Origin: Saxidomus purpurata
Lineage: Eukaryota; Mollusca; Bivalvia; Venerida; Veneridae
NCBI GenBank assembly: GCA_022818135.1
Contig: JAFMSR010000003.1
Location: forward strand, 11,004,251-11,068,250
DNA: 64,000 nt
Direction: 5' to 3'
Part shown: positions 11,301-21,738 of the stretch, in pieces
Layout: the number at the start of each line of letters is the position of its first letter
How positions within the stretch are numbered: the stretch's first letter is position 1
Notes under the pieces: generated by a model
Seen by the model: the letters and a program-made list of their open reading frames with translations, nothing else
Told to the model about the DNA's origin: nothing
The model's database searches: none
Translations under genes and position numbers: made by a program

Positions 11301-11782
11301 ATATACTAGGTATAAATACTATGTCTACCTGCCAATCTGAATTACACACTAAAGTCTATGGCGAAAATTAACAATTAAGATAGTCATGAAATAATCACAA
11401 CACGACTGAATATTTCTACAATACTCTCGTAATCTCTCATCACCTCGATTGACGTTAAAACTTGTGTACCTTGATTTATTTATTATATTTAAACACAGTT
11501 ATGTTTTGTCTGTCTGTACAGATATAAAAAGCGGTCTGGTTTGAATAATGCAGACTAAGTGTAATAGGACATAAAACAGTGTGTTTATCTAGTAACGTTG
11601 TGATAGTAGCTTTGCAGGGGCAGGTCGTGGGACCCACGGTCCAAACCCCATGTGACTGTGATCCTACTGGTCGTGTCGTTTTCATACGTTTGAAAACATG
11701 AATACTTTATTTAAACATTTCTCGACTGTCGTCTTTACTCTTTTCATGAATATTTCTTTCTTTAGTTATTTATAGGTATATT

Positions 11783-12058
11783 CTCGACCGCTGAGATACA
11801 CAAAGGGAATTATTCATAATTTTGAAATTTTCGAATCAACCAGCGGCCTAGCGGCCTGAAGTTGGCGGCCCAGCGGCCTAATATTTTTCAAGAAAGAAAA
11901 TGACTGTTTATATACATAAATCACTGAAAACGTAAAATACATTAGGTCACGAGGCCGCCAACTTTAGGCCGCTAGGCCGCTGGTGGATTGGAAAATTTCA
12001 AAATTATGAAATATTCCTTTGATGTATTTCAATAGGTCGCTAGGCCGACAGGGTCGAG
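11783..12058. mobile_element. GGCC-rich foldback element
   Basis: Left arm (about 11783-11884) and right arm (about 11940-12058) are inverted copies: CTCGACC...CATAATTTTGAAATTTT, then CAGCGGCCTAGCGGCC and GTTGGCGGCC, then CCTAATAT. Identity is about 90% by eye over ~78 bp, with weaker similarity outward to CTCGACC/GGTCGAG. The ~55-bp centre is AT-rich. No coding capacity. Confidence 0.75.
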
Positions 12059-12467
12059 TCGGCTGAAGACAAAAACATTTTGACCTGATGCCGTGTTCTT
12101 TACATATACCAACTGTTCAGTAGAATAATGTAAATTTTCTACAATTCCAAGTTGATTCTGTTTGTTCAGTTCTAAATATATACTTAAAACGGAAGAATCT
12201 GACACTATTTTGAATGTATGGTATATCATATGCTCGGGAAGTGAAAACGATGTGTCGAATCGGAAAGTTACAAAACTACTCATGTTTTACCTGATCAACG
12301 TAATGTTTTACGATAATCGTGCAAACAGATTCAACAGTGCGAAAAAAGTGACTGACAATAACCTGACATATTGTGCGAATTTATACACACAAGGTCTGCG
12401 CGCCATTAGAAAGGTCAGTTTCATATGTGGTTTCAAGTTTTCTGACTGCTCGTCTCTTAAACTAGCC

Positions 12468-12680
12468 TAAAAAGGGTTTAACAGACTTTAAAATACGGTT
12501 TAAGACTTTAAACCACGGTTTAAGATTTTATGGTGCAAACGGCACACGAAACTATAGGTTTAACACTTAAACCTATGGTTTAAAAGATTTAGTGTGCCCT
12601 TTGAACGTAAAACCCTAGATTAAACCACAGTTTAAAATATCTATATAAAATAATTCGTTTTAAGCAGCTATATGACACTT
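12468..12680 (-). repeat. TTTAAACC-motif repeat, copy 3 (opposite orientation)
   Basis: Motifs TTTAAACCACGGTTTAAG and TTAAACCTATGGTTTAAA, and a GTGCAAACGGCAC box, occur in the reverse order of copy 2. Confidence 0.65.
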
Positions 12681-12802
12681 TTTAAAAAGTGGTTTAAACT
12701 AATTTGATTGGTTGTCTCTTAAAAGTATGGGTCTATCCTTTACTATTTGACTGAATTATTTTTTCTTAATGTTTGGTTCTAATATATGTTTGTTATTTGC
12801 AT

Positions 12803-13777
12803 TTTTCGGCGCAGCCGTTTTAATCTCGCTTTTGACCAGAAATTGGTAACCTTTCAAACGCCAATGAAATGACAAGTAGAATAAATATATTTTTTTGTAT
12901 TCAGACGAGACCGTAGACCCAAAAATCTTATCACTAGTGATCTTGCCTGTACTGTTATTTTAAGAATTACCATGAAGACATTAAGTGGTCAGTGTGGCTG
13001 ATTCACAGCATGGGGGGCAATTCATATCTCTTTTCCATCTGATAAGCCCAAACCAGAAACTAATGAAGGTATTTCTGTTTGCATAAATACTTATGAAAAT
13101 AAATTGCTGGCCTCCTGGTCATATTATTTTATTCTGTAGCGGGTTTAAGTCTGTTTTCTTTTTATATGATAATTGTTTTCATTTTAAAACACAGTGGAAT
13201 ACAAATATGAAAAGATAAGAGACTTATTTATTTACTGATTGAATTAAAATGTATACTCAGTAACAAGCATTAGTTTATACATGTCTAGATCGGATTGGAA
13301 AATTTACTCTGTAAAGCACCTATTAATTGGATCATACAGCTTTAGAAAGGTCAATAAAATACTCTTGCCTTTTCAGTCTTTCGAATGGATTCATAGTTTT
13401 AGTACGTAAATAGTTCATATTTTTCAACATAATAATTATGTTATATGTTATGACCCTCAAAATAGTGTAAATTATGAGTGCAGAGTAATAAAACCTTCTC
13501 GATCAGTGAGTATGGTCAATATTTCGAGTAACATATTTGATAAGAAAAACAAGGATTAAGTTTGTTTTCCTGATGCACATGTAACCGCACGAACTTAATC
13601 ACAGAAGAGAAATGTGTAAGCGACCGGTTAGCTCAGTCGGGAGAGCACGTCCCGGTCAGGGTGAATATACTTACTGCATAAAGGAATATTTACCAAGAAA
13701 TCTAGTAACCCATCTCTTTCATATATTCAAAATCGCGCCGGCCATCTTTTTTCAAAGATAGTTCTTGTTATCCATTT
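12803..13777 (+). mobile_element. Composite interspersed element with internal tRNA-like head, copy 1
   Basis: Begins TTCGGCGCAGCCGTTTTA and ends CATCTTTTTTCAAAGATAGT near 13763. It matches the minus-strand copy at 59842-60419 and the partial copy at 39520-39945 over both the ~300 bp upstream of the tRNA-like part and the tail. In this copy about 370 bp (12900-13275) are inserted relative to the 60-kb copy. The tRNA-like head (13622-13662) keeps an A box (TTAGCTCAGTCGGGAGAG) but then jumps to CGTCCCGGTCAGGG, so the B box appears deleted. Confidence 0.6.
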
Positions 13778-14023
13778 TTGTTCAATTCTAAGAAATCTGA
13801 GAGTATATACTATTAATTTGCATTCATATATTTGTCACACTGTTTACACTTATGTGAATATCTTTTTTGGTCATTTATTTCCATTGTATAACCTTATACA
13901 TCATTTAAAGGTACATACACATTAAGTAATTTCATATTGCATTATGCATTTCATAGATTATTGTTACTCTTGCTAACAAATCACTAGGTATACAATGGTT
14001 AAGTCATTTGAAAATGGTAGAAG

Positions 14024-14047
14024 TAGAGAGAGAGAGAGAGAGAGAGA
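14024..14047 (+). repeat. GA dinucleotide microsatellite
   Basis: About 12 GA units followed by an A-rich run. Read on the minus strand it is a T-run plus CT repeat located just after the stop codon of the LINE at 14117-16837, so it may be that element's 3' tail. Confidence 0.8.
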
Positions 14048-14116
14048 AAAAAAAAGAAAGATGTGAGGAGCGATTTGTGGATACATGGATAAATTCTACA
14101 TACTGTCTTTACTGTT

Positions 14117-16837
14117 TTAGAAGTTCAGAAGTGACCATTTTAATACATGTTGGTTAACTTTGTTTTTCATAAGTGCTACCTGGTATTCGATGCCTTTTCT
14201 AACCTTTTGGAAGTAACTGAAATTTACCCAATTGGGGATAGATTTTTCTAATTTACACTTGTATATGTAATATTTACACACTATAATTAAAAAGTTAAAA
14301 GCATTATTTTTACGTTGTTGTTAGTTAACCCTAAGGATATTACTCTAAAGGACAAAGTTATGTCGATATTATTTCTTTGAAAGAACTTGTTTACTTCTGA
14401 CCAGAAATGTTGACTAACATTACATTCCCAGAAAAGATGGATGACCGATTCATTATACAAACAACAAAAATCTCATAATGCTGATGTTTGAATGTTACAT
14501 GTATATAAATACTTATTTGTTGCAATTATGTTCATTAAATATTTATACTGAAATATTCTTAATTTTGAGTCTATTGAACAAATAAAGGGTATTTTATATA
14601 TTGATTCCCATTCAAGCTCGGTAAACTGGTTATTCCACTTTTGTTGTGCTTTGTTTTCAGGTTGCTGCCCATTGTTGTAATAGTTTTCTATATACTTCTT
14701 ATACAAAGTTTTGTTATTTTTCCTTAGTTCCAATAGTTTATTTATAAAACACTTTTTATCTTCTACTTCATTTACGTTTATATTTCTTAACCTTCTTTTC
14801 CATGTTTCGGGAATACTGGTGGTTAAACTGCTATAGCTTAAAAAGCAATAGTTGGATAATCAAATAGTTGTTTTAATTCAAAAAAATTATAAAAACGTTT
14901 ATGTCGAAAGTTATAAATATGTTCTACAAATTTAATACCTCTCATATATAGCTCTCTATTAAATATTGTTTTATTACTCAATTTAATATTAGAGTTAATC
15001 CAAAGTATTTCTTTTGGTATGTTATCTATTTTTGTGCTAAAATTAATTCTTGTCCAGCTGGTAACTATGTCATTAAGAAATTTATTTTTGAACATTTTAT
15101 CGACGTTTTTTTCTTGAAAATTAGACTCAAAGACCAGTTTAACACCCCATTTTTCAAGTTCATGTCTATAATGAACTAATCATGTTTTTCCAGTAGCCTT
15201 TGTTAGTTTCATCAAATATTCTGTACACCCAGCTGCATTTTATTGTATTTAATTTTGCTTTAAAATCAATCATATTTAACCCCCCTTTATCAATTTCCAG
15301 TCTAATTATTTTCCGAGATATTTTATCTGGTTTATTATCCCACAGAAATTGATAAAATAGTCTATTTATTTCATTTATAGTATTTTCAGGAGGGTCATGA
15401 AGAACGGTCAGTGGATACAGTAATTTTGGAAAAATAAAAGATTTTAAAACTGTTATTTTTCCAAGTAATGATAAATTACGTTTTTGCCAGCTTTTCAAAG
15501 CTGATGTAGCTTCTGATATTCTTGAATTTAAATTTGAAGTAAGAACTTTCTTTTTATCATTTTCGAAGACAATACCAAGTGTTGAAGCTTTTTCTGATGT
15601 CCAGTTAAACTTTTTGTCTTTACAATAAACTATGTTGTCATTTTTAAGAGACCCGACTCGTAGTACCACTGATTTGTTTACATTCAATTTGAGACCTGAA
15701 ATGCTTCCATACTTTGCAATTGTATTAATAAGATTTTCAAAAGAAGATTTTGTACCATTTAATACGAATGTGGCAACGTCAGCAAATAGTGATTCTTTTA
15801 CTTCTGTATTATTAAAGTTGACACCAACTATTTCTTTATTTCGGTCTATAGCTATTGATAAAACTTCAATCGCAATAATGAACAGGTAAGGCGAAAGTGG
15901 ACATCCTTGACGTACACCCTTTTCAACTTGAAAGAAATCTGATATAAAGCCATTATTAGACACAGTAGTTTGCATATCATTGTAAAAGGTCTTAGTCTAC
16001 TTGATAAGAGATTCTCCGAAATTGAAATACCTTAGAGTTTCATACAGAAAGCTATGATCTAGGCTATCAAATGCCTTTTCAAAATCTGCAAAAAATAGCA
16101 ACCCTGGTAAATTGTGTTCATTTAGATGATCTAGTATGTCATAAATCAACCTTATATTTTCACCTATATAACGATTTTTTCATAAAACCTGTTTGCGAAT
16201 GATGTATAATCTTTGGTAAAACCTGTTTGATTCTATTTGCGACTGCTTTTGTAGCAATTTTATAGTCAATGTTTAACAATGTAATTGGTCGCCAATTGTT
16301 CAGGTAGCATAAATCTTTATCTTTTTTTGGTATTAATGTAATGATTCCCTGTTTTCGTAATTGTGAAAGATCGCCTGTTTCATATGCATGATTAATTGCC
16401 TTTAAATAGTATTGATTTAAATCTTGCCAAAATATCTTATAGAATTCTGCAGTTATACCGTCGGAACCCGGGCTTTTATTATTTTGCATTTCTAATAACG
16501 CAACTGCACACTCGTGCTCATTTAAAAGTCCCTCACAAGTAATAGTTTCTTCGTTATTTAACTTTGGAACTGGTGAATCATTTGGGTAGAAGTCACTATC
16601 GTCTGAACTTATTTGATTCTTTTTATATAATTTTTGATAAAAAATTTTTGTTTCTTTTAAAATGTCGTTAGAATCTGTAATATCTTCATTATTAACGGTT
16701 AATCTTGAAATAGTTTTCATTTCACTTTTCTTCTTTTCTAAATTTGAAAAATATTTGGAGTTTTTTTCAAAACCTTCAATATGTTTTGCTCTTATGTGAA
16801 TATTACACATGTACTTCATGTAGGACGGGCCGTTCAC
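14117..16837 (-). pseudogene. 5'-truncated, decayed L1/Tx1-like LINE ORF2 (reverse transcriptase)
   Basis: Minus-strand reading starts near 16837 with the RAKHIEGFEKNSKYF linker that lies between endonuclease and RT in L1-group ORF2; the endonuclease is absent. Then come NNKSPGSDGITAEFYK, ITLIPKKDKDLCYLNNWRPI, palm motif FFADFEKAFDSL (about 16050-16095), GVRQGCPLSPYLFI, and the second catalytic motif as LFADVATFV instead of FADD. A KPDKISRK...GGLNMIDF block and a HLFWEC...HFW block follow; the frame ends at a stop at 14117-14119. Breaks seen: an extra A in an A-run near 16170, a TAG in the palm linker near 16001, a TGA at 14473, and frame changes near 15166 and 14838-14733. It lies sense to the LDLRa gene model, in the largest intron. 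The changed catalytic Asp indicates a dead copy. Confidence 0.88.
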
Positions 16838-16933
16838 TGGGTTGATTTAACTCATGGCCAATCTTACAATTGAATGAATTATCTTTATGTTTTATGTAAT
16901 GTATAACTAATTACAATACAATATGTTAAATCT

Positions 16934-17060
16934 AAACTATGGGTTTAACAGACTTTAAACTACGGTTTACGACTTAAACCACGATTTCAGATTTTATTGT
17001 GCAGACAGCATACGGAACTATGGATTTAAGAGGTGTTAAACTATTGGTTTAAGAATTAAA
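16934..17060 (-). repeat. TTTAAACC-motif repeat, copy 4
   Basis: Same motif order and orientation as copy 3, including GCATACGGAACTATGGATT in place of the GTGCCGTTTGC box neighbourhood. More degenerate than copies 2 and 3. Confidence 0.55.
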
Positions 17061-17202
17061 CATAAAATAAACATTGCATGTTAGTATAAAGGATTATTGC
17101 GCATATCATTTGCCATAAAAACATATAAGAAAGCCGATACAGTTTAAGTGATCACCACTGTATCACGCATGTTATCATAATATTTGCAATGATTTGATAT
17201 AC

Positions 17203-17385
17203 CTATTACATATTCTCTAGAGGCACGATAACCTTGTTCCCACCATTGTTCACAAGACGTAAGCGACCGGGATCTACTGTTTGTAACATCGCTGTAATCA
17301 TTGCAGTCTGGATAATCATCATACGTAAGTCGTAGCGGGATGCATTTGCCATCATCGCAGCGGAAAGAACCTTTACTACAGCTTT
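17203..17385 (-). CDS. Exon: LDLRa module lacking one disulfide pair plus CEQWW...GYR segment
   Basis: The acceptor is TATAATAG|AAAGC and the likely donor ATAG|GTATAT; 183 nt, phase 1-1. The first half reads SCSKGSFRCDDGKCIPLRL, a clear LDLRa start (C1, C2, C3), then TYDDYPDCNDYSD. Tyr stands where C4 is expected, C5 and the acidic calcium-site residues are kept, and C6 is missing. In LDLRa the known pairing is C1-C3, C2-C5, C4-C6, so exactly one bonded pair is gone. The second half, TSCEQWWEQGYRASREYVI, resembles the first conserved Cys of fibrinogen-related modules. If the donor is not used, the frame runs on to a stop at 17144, making this a terminal exon. Confidence 0.7.
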
Positions 17386-17619
17386 CTATTATAAAAGGTT
17401 TACTAAACAAGAGTATCGTTTGAAACGATGGATGCTCCCCGAAGCACCTCACCATAAACATGGAATCAAAATCATTGCTAGTACCGGGGTATATGAAATA
17501 ATATAAAGGAGACAATTTATAAGGGAGGTACTTAAGAATTAGGCAATATATAGGTATAGTTGTTCAATACCGGACTGGCTTCATTCTTGTTTTTCAATTT
17601 TCAAAGAATAACAAAAACA

Positions 17620-18420
17620 ATATAAAGGGAGGTAATTCATAATGATGCTGGAACATGCTGATAACGGACACTCCTTTTAGTGGTAAAAGTTCTCATTAAA
17701 TTTTGTTAGACTCCAATCAACGTAGTTAAAAAAATAAAAGTGGACAGGGATAGGTAATTCATAATCATACTGGGACATGCTGATAATATGCGCATCTTGG
17801 CTTCCCATGCAGTATTGTTAAATTCTAACCATCGCCTGCTGAGAAACGGAGCGGAGAAGAATTTTCTGAATTAACTATTTAGAGCAAAAAGCAAAAGGCC
17901 ATAACTCTATGAAAAATAGTCACATGGTAAATTGCCGATAATATGCGCATCTCCTATAAAAACTTGTCATGAAGTTTTGTTGAATTCCCTCCAGTTATTG
18001 CTGAGAAATAGCGCGGAAACGAATGGTGGTCTATATATTCAATAAAGAAGCAATCGAAGGGTCATAACTCTGTGAAAAAAAACGAACTGGTACATGCGGA
18101 CAATTTGCGCATCTTCTCTTGATATTGAACACTATCATGAAGTTTCATTGATTTCCCGACAGTAATTACTGCGAAATAGTCCGGAAACTAAATATTTCGA
18201 TACCGCAGTAATGAAAGGGCCACAACACTGTGAAAAATAATCAAACTGGAACACACGGACAAATTGCGCAGCTCCTCTTGGTAGTGAATAACATGAAGTT
18301 TTCCAGCTAGTAGTTGCTAAAAAATAGGCCGGAAGCGAATGCGGGACGAACGGACGCATGGACGGCCAAAGCGTCGACTATATGCTTCCCCCTTGGAAGA
18401 GCATACAAATAGCACAACTT
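17620..18420 (+). mobile_element. Pearl-like element, 5' end not found
   Basis: GATAATATGCGCATCT-like boxes recur at about 17680, 17782, 17937, 18098 and 18257 (irregular, near 160 bp), with GAAATAGCGCGGAA and GGGCCATAACTCT blocks. The 3' end has a GGAC-rich run (18345-18365) followed by TATGCTTCCCCCTTGGAAGAGCATA, an imperfect hairpin. I could not find the matching inverted 5' segment. The core is related to that at 18756-19522 (TTGCTGAGAAATAGC). Confidence 0.6.
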
Positions 18421-18755
18421 AAATGTAAATTATGGACATGTTCTTGCATGAATTTATAAATACGTACACATCAATATTAAAAGCGATTGTAACTTAACAT
18501 ATGTGTACTCATTTGTTGTATTATTTCATGTTCTGTTTGAATTACTGCTTATAAAGAAGACACTAATCACTGATTTATTCTCTTAGAAAATTAAATTTTA
18601 CCAGAATTATGACTAAAGCTTTGAACATTTATAACAATTTTAAAAAGAATGTGTGTTTTTTAATAATCATGTCAAGCATCAATACTTTTCCATTTCTTAT
18701 TTTTATTTCCATCAAAGTCAAAGGAAATATCTCTTACGTTTCCTAGGACAGTAGC

Positions 18756-19522
18756 CATACACGCCCGAAGGATATGCAATTAAGTAGTGTGGACCCTTGC
18801 TGCCCCCGGTACGTTCCGGGTAAAAGAAAAGTTAATCAAAAATTGAAAATAAATCTGAAGGTGGATTGGGAGACGGGGCTCAAACTGAAACTCAGGGGGC
18901 ATCAGCTGTATACAGTTATATACATTCCGACAAAGTTTGAATGACACTCCCTTACTAATGTGGTAGATGTAATTCCGGACATAATTGGCAATTTTGCCTT
19001 GGTAAAAACTGCCATCGCAATTTAATATTCAATTTTGAAAGGGTTTCTGAAGCAAAAGGGGGATCAACTCTATAAAGTAACAAGATGCGGTTAATGACGG
19101 CCATATCCCACGCCAAAAATATAAAGTAAACTTCCTGTAAAGTTTTGTTGAATTCCAGCCAGCGGTTGCTGCAAATAACGCGGACAAGAATATTAAACAG
19201 AAAAAATCAAATGACCATAACTCGATGGAAAATCATCGAGGCGGAACATACGATGCAATATGCACATATCCTCATGATAATAAAGCTTCCCGTAAAGTTT
19301 TGTTGAATTCCAGCGGTTGCTGAGAAATAGCTCGGAAAGAAATAGGAGACGGGAGCGGAGTACATTACTTTTGGCAGGGGATAAAAACATCTCCACAAAG
19401 TTAAAAATAAATTTAAATACCAATGTACTTAATATGGCTAGAAATTGTAACGGACGGACGGACGGACGGAAAGTCCGAAGGGCGGACGGACGACCAGACG
19501 TTCCTTCGGGCGTATGAAAATC
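18756..19522 (+). mobile_element. Pearl/Helentron-like element, family J
   Basis: CATACACGCCCGAAGG at 18756 is the inverse of CCTTCGGGCGTATG at 19503-19516, giving subterminal inverted repeats. The interior has core units with GTTGAATTCCAGC and GCTGAGAAATAGC, and a GGAC run at 19450-19500 just before the 3' repeat. It lies in the intron between exons 17203 and 19666. Confidence 0.65.
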
Positions 19523-19665
19523 TTTTTCGACTAAGTGTTCTAGTACCATTTTGAAGTATGATATATCTGTAATTTATAGCGAAATAGTCTTGATAATTAA
19601 TGATAACTATACTACTTTATTTAAGAAAACACCAGAAAGTCAGGAGAGAATAGATGTAAACAAAC

Positions 19666-19782
19666 CACATTCCAGTTCATCACTGCCATCAGTGCAGTCT
19701 TCAATGCCATTACATCTTTTGTTTAAAGAAATGCATCGCTTATCTTTACATTCAAGTTCGTAGTCAAGGCATGTTCTACGCT
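19666..19782 (-). CDS. Exon: complete LDL receptor class A module
   Basis: The acceptor is GTTTACAG|AGCG and the donor TGTG|GTTTG; 117 nt, phase 1-1. Residues: [20 protein letters not shown], then [18 protein letters not shown]. All six cysteines are in place with the family spacing, and the DCTDGSDE calcium-binding signature is intact. LDLRa modules are ~40-residue calcium-dependent ligand-binding domains found in extracellular parts of receptors. This is the most canonical module in the window and anchors the gene model. Confidence 0.85.
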
Positions 19783-19887
19783 CTGTAAACACCATTATAT
19801 ATGTCAATAATTCATTCAAACAAAGTGCTCGTAGAATTAATACAATGTACCAACAATATCATCTTCATGAAAGTCAAATACAGCGGT

Positions 19888-20142
19888 AACAAGCGCGCTC
19901 GACTTTTCTCAGTGCTTGCCAATAAAAACAAAACTTTGGCACTAAAAGGCAAAACAAGGATATGTATAAACAAGGGCCGTAAGTAGCAAGATATTAAGTC
20001 CCTGAATACTACAGCAAAGTTTCAAAGCAATATCTCTAATGGTTTTGAAATAAAGAGGGGTGGTACGAAAAACTTAACCAAGTTGAAACGCCAGCGCTGA
20101 CGCCGAGTAGTATATTTCCCCTTTTTTCGAAAAGTCGAACTA
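19888..20142 (+). mobile_element. Short pearl/Helentron-like element, family C
   Basis: Begins AACAAGCGCGCTCGACTTTT. CTCGACTTTTC near the start is mirrored by GAAAAGTCGA at 20129-20138 near the end. About 255 bp with only one core-like unit (CAAAGTTTCAAAGCAATATC) and no long ACGG run. It shares GTGCTTGCCAATAAAA with the element at 4308. Confidence 0.6.
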
Positions 20143-20406
20143 AAATTAAATATCCCTTGTTCCTCAGCATCATACGTATGCTTGTTTAGTATTGTTTTTT
20201 GCTGTTTTTGTTGAACAAAATTTGTTATTTTAGAAACATCACCATACAAGTATTTATGTACCCAACTACAGGAAATATTTTTCCTTAGATGCCTCTGCTC
20301 TAAACAGACTCTGTCATGAAACGACTGTTTGATAACCAGAAATGTTAAACAAATGTATATTTCCATTTAGATTGTCTAGTGTTTACAATTCAGATCCTAA
20401 ACTCAC
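20143..20406. other. Intron remainder
   Basis: AT-rich, nothing recognised. A 114-codon minus frame at 20022-20366 overlaps the repeat and has no domain. Confidence 0.5.
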
Positions 20407-20499
20407 CTCGGAATTCATTTTCAACTTTAATACAGCCTAAAGTTAAATTGCACGCCTGACTAGTAGGACTGGAACCACTGTCGTTGCAATAATCACAAC
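20407..20499 (-). CDS. Exon: short cysteine-rich linker
   Basis: The acceptor is ACAAATAG|GTTG and the donor CCGAG|GTGAGT (strong); 93 nt, phase 1-1. The peptide reads CDYCNDSGSSPTSQACNLTL then GCIKVENEF, with four cysteines in 31 codons and one NLT glycosylation sequon. No known domain was recognised. It sits directly before the complete LDLRa exon, and its cysteines may bond among themselves. Confidence 0.6.
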
Positions 20500-20755
20500 C
20501 TATTTGTCACAGAAAATAACACGTTTATGTAAAACATTAAAATTGTCTTCTTTCTTATCCTGAATTTTGTAACTATAAATCTACTCCGGGCGCTGTATTT
20601 GCTCTTTGTGCTTAAACTGTTTGTAAACAGATTTCATAGATTCAGACTGTCAAAAAGTTTAATTTAAAGTTAAAACAAAAGCATGTGTCTGATTGTGAAG
20701 CAATGTTTACAGTTGGCTGTCGTGGACTACATAGCAAATAAATAGCTCATATTAC

Positions 20756-20932
20756 CTGTGTTAGACATGAAACAGTCCAGTTCATCTGAAGCATCAGTGC
20801 AGTCTATGACGTCATCGCACCTAGCTAACATAGATATCCATTCATTGCTTCGACAATGATACAGTGATTGTGTCATCTTGGGGGATGAATATTCAGATTG
20901 AGGTTCTCGCCTGCTGTTTGTCAGGTGCTGTC
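20756..20932 (-). CDS. Exon: degenerate LDLRa module lacking C1 and C3
   Basis: The acceptor is AATTGCAG|GACAG and the donor ACACAG|GTAATA; 177 nt, phase 1-1. About 27 polar residues precede YHCRSNEWISMLARCDDVID and then CTDASDELDC. C2, C4, C5 and C6 and the SDE calcium signature are kept. Trp stands where C3 is expected, and no Cys lies in the C1 zone. C1 and C3 are the bonded pair in this family, so the loss is of a whole disulfide. The module may still bind calcium. Confidence 0.7.
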
Positions 20933-21588
20933 CTGCAATTTACACATCAGGAAATAATAATATCATATCTTTAAGAGGACAAACGTCACGAGTTTACGTA
21001 ATGAGTTTTAGAAAATGCTATTTAATAAGAGATGGACATGGAATTATTATGTTTATGAGGGATGATCAAGAATTGATTGCTATACTGACCTTTTAATCTT
21101 TTTAATGAGTAGTTTTAAGCGGCCTTTACGATATTTTAATTTTTTGAATACGTTCTTTTAAGCAATCAATGATGTCAATGATAGTGGCAAACGGGTCACT
21201 CTGCGAGAGATTAAGAGATTTCCAATGAAATCAGGTATATTTTTGGGATAGTATATTGAACATGACCAGAAAAGTTCCACACAAAGAAATTCAGCGCCAG
21301 ATGGATTCCTCATATGTAAGATAAATAGAAAGTAGTATACTGACCACAACGTCAGCATTGTTGTTATGTTCACTGCTCTGCTTTTGTATTTTCTTGAATG
21401 TTTTTTGTACAAATGGGATGAAATTTTGAAGGATGGTCGTATAGAAATTGAACATCGATTTGTGCGGTTTTTATATTGCTTCAGCAACCTATCATAGTAA
21501 TAGAAACAATCCGGTTAATTCTAGTCCATCCTCGTTTATGCGAGTGACAGAAGAAATTAACATTATCAATGCCGACAATTCTACTTAC
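20933..21588. other. Intron
   Basis: No repeat or exon recognised. The 109-codon minus frame at 21158-21487 has no domain and no supportable splice sites. Confidence 0.45.
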
Positions 21589-21738
21589 CTTTTAAAATGC
21601 AAGATGTTTCATCTGAAAAATCCTTGCAGTGAAATATTCCATCACATCGGTTTGAAGTAGGAATTTCACGGCTATCATCGCATTTAAACTTATCATGACT
21701 GCTGTTTGGAACATTTTCATCATAACCAATACTGGACA
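21589..21738 (-). CDS. Exon: LDLRa module lacking C1 and C3
   Basis: The acceptor is TATAACAG|TGTCC and the donor AAAAG|GTAAGT (strong); 150 nt, phase 1-1. The peptide has a polar lead (YDENVPNSSHD), then KFKCDDSREIPTSNRCDG and IFHCKDFSDETSC. C2, C4, C5 and C6 are present; Glu replaces C3, and the C1 zone has no cysteine. As in exon 20756-20932, the missing two are the bonded C1-C3 pair. The CKDFSDE acidic cluster is intact. Confidence 0.75.

Noticed and set aside
11476..11685. 69-codon minus-strand frame with several cysteines
   Set aside because: Overlaps a repeat-like segment with a B-box-like sequence. No paired splice sites and no domain.
13622..13662. Apparent functional tRNA gene start (GGTTAGCTCAGTCGGGAGAG)
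   Set aside because: Only the 5' half is tRNA-like; the B box and 3' acceptor strand are missing, and the same segment recurs inside a dispersed repeat.
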